From: Bacteroidota bacterium
GTDB lineage: Bacteria; Bacteroidota; Bacteroidia; Bacteroidales; Prolixibacteraceae
NCBI GenBank assembly: GCA_030691295.1
Contig: JAUYEQ010000572.1
Span: forward strand, 1 to 5,910
Reading direction: 5' to 3'
Length of the DNA: 5,910 nucleotides
Part shown: piece by piece, positions 5,615-5,910 of the stretch
Position numbering within the stretch: the stretch's first letter is position 1
How the letters are laid out: each line of letters starts with the position of its first letter
The notes under the pieces: generated by a model
Databases searched by the model: none
What the model saw: the letters and a program-made list of their open reading frames with translations, nothing else
What the model was told of the DNA's origin: nothing
Program-made: the position numbers and the translations under genes

Positions 5615-5910
5615 TCACTTCCTTTCAAATTTCTTCAAAAAGTTATTTAGCTTTTTGCCAAGTGTTTCGCACTTAGAGTGAATCGAATCAAACCGTTCCT
5701 TATTTTTCAGAGAACCGGTATCCCACAAACTTTCTAAATGATCAACAGTTTCGTCGTTTGAACCAATGGCATAAGTCAAAAACTTAAAATATTCAGCCTG
5801 ATATATTCTACGACCATATCCTTCAACGATCGTGGAACGTGCGCTTTTTGAAGACCTTCGTATCTGCCCTCCTGTTTCATACATTTCGAACGATGGCAAA
5901 TCTTTTAAAG
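5615..5910 (-). CDS. four-helix bundle protein (23S rRNA-IVP/Avd-like family), 5' end beyond the window
   Basis: The visible 98 codons end at TGA (5615-5617) and stay open to the window edge. They read LKDLPSFEMYETGGQIRRSS, then KSARSTIVEGYGRRIYQAEY, FKFLTYAIGSNDETVDHLES and a lysine-rich helical C-terminus (KKLNNFLKKFERK). The QIRRSSKS...IVEGYGRR...DET.DHLE pattern is diagnostic of the small all-helical family first found inside 23S rRNA intervening sequences, which is related in fold to the Avd accessory protein of diversity-generating retroelements. Family length is about 120-130, so roughly 25 N-terminal residues are missing. Members are basic and may bind nucleic acid; the cellular role of free-standing copies is unsettled. 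No rRNA, reverse transcriptase or variable repeat is visible here. Confidence 0.88.
   Translation of the reverse strand, partial: LKDLPSFEMYETGGQIRRSSKSARSTIVEGYGRRIYQAEYFKFLTYAIGSNDETVDHLESLWDTGSLKNKERFDSIHSKCETLGKKLNNFLKKFERK

Noticed and set aside
5615..5910. Diversity-generating retroelement with Avd
   Set aside because: Only the small four-helix family member is present; no reverse transcriptase, template repeat or variable repeat can be seen.
5615..5910. 23S rRNA intervening sequence
   Set aside because: Neighbouring sequence is protein-coding and repeats, with no recognisable 23S rRNA.

Overview
The window looks like a chromosomal segment of a Bacteroidota bacterium. The reasons are the promoter ahead of the tRNA fragment, which fits the phylum-specific TTTG-N19-TAnnTTTG pattern, the A-rich leaders without strong Shine-Dalgarno sites, and the families present: a small exported lipoprotein, a periplasmic rhodanese-thioredoxin fusion and a 23S rRNA-IVP type four-helix bundle gene beside GGC-rich repeats. 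A finer placement (for example Marinilabiliales) is only an impression.

Layout. Positions 1-113 hold a tRNA promoter and the 5' half of a tRNA-Leu(UAG) gene. It stops matching a tRNA exactly at the anticodon loop, and no 3' half is in the window. Next comes a secreted lipoprotein with an Asp-rich tail (189-926), closed by a strong intrinsic terminator (953-993), then an EamA/DMT-family ten-helix transporter (1038-1931). From 1946 to about 2640 the sequence looks decayed. It holds a small exported-protein ORF on the minus strand whose likely original start is followed at once by a stop codon, and, diverging from it, a lipocalin-like gene that has lost its 3' half and probably its start codon.

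The broken lipocalin-like gene runs into the end of an intact convergent gene for a signal-peptide-bearing rhodanese-thioredoxin protein (2632-3345, minus). Upstream of that, also on the minus strand, are two translationally coupled metabolic genes: a SorE-like (L-sorbose-1-phosphate reductase family) zinc dehydrogenase (4083-5348) and a fructose-6-phosphate aldolase/transaldolase-like protein (3421-4086), joined by an ATGA overlap. They probably act on the same sugar-phosphate or polyol-phosphate pathway.

The right end (5374-5610) is an intergenic block of degenerate 7-bp repeats (CTGGCNN and its complement) arranged as inverted arms with perfect 10-bp ends. It abuts the stop codon of a four-helix bundle protein gene that runs off the window (5615-5910, minus). 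No complete novel multi-gene system is visible. The two signals most worth following are the tRNA-Leu half-gene scar and the pairing of the heptad-repeat block with the four-helix bundle gene.
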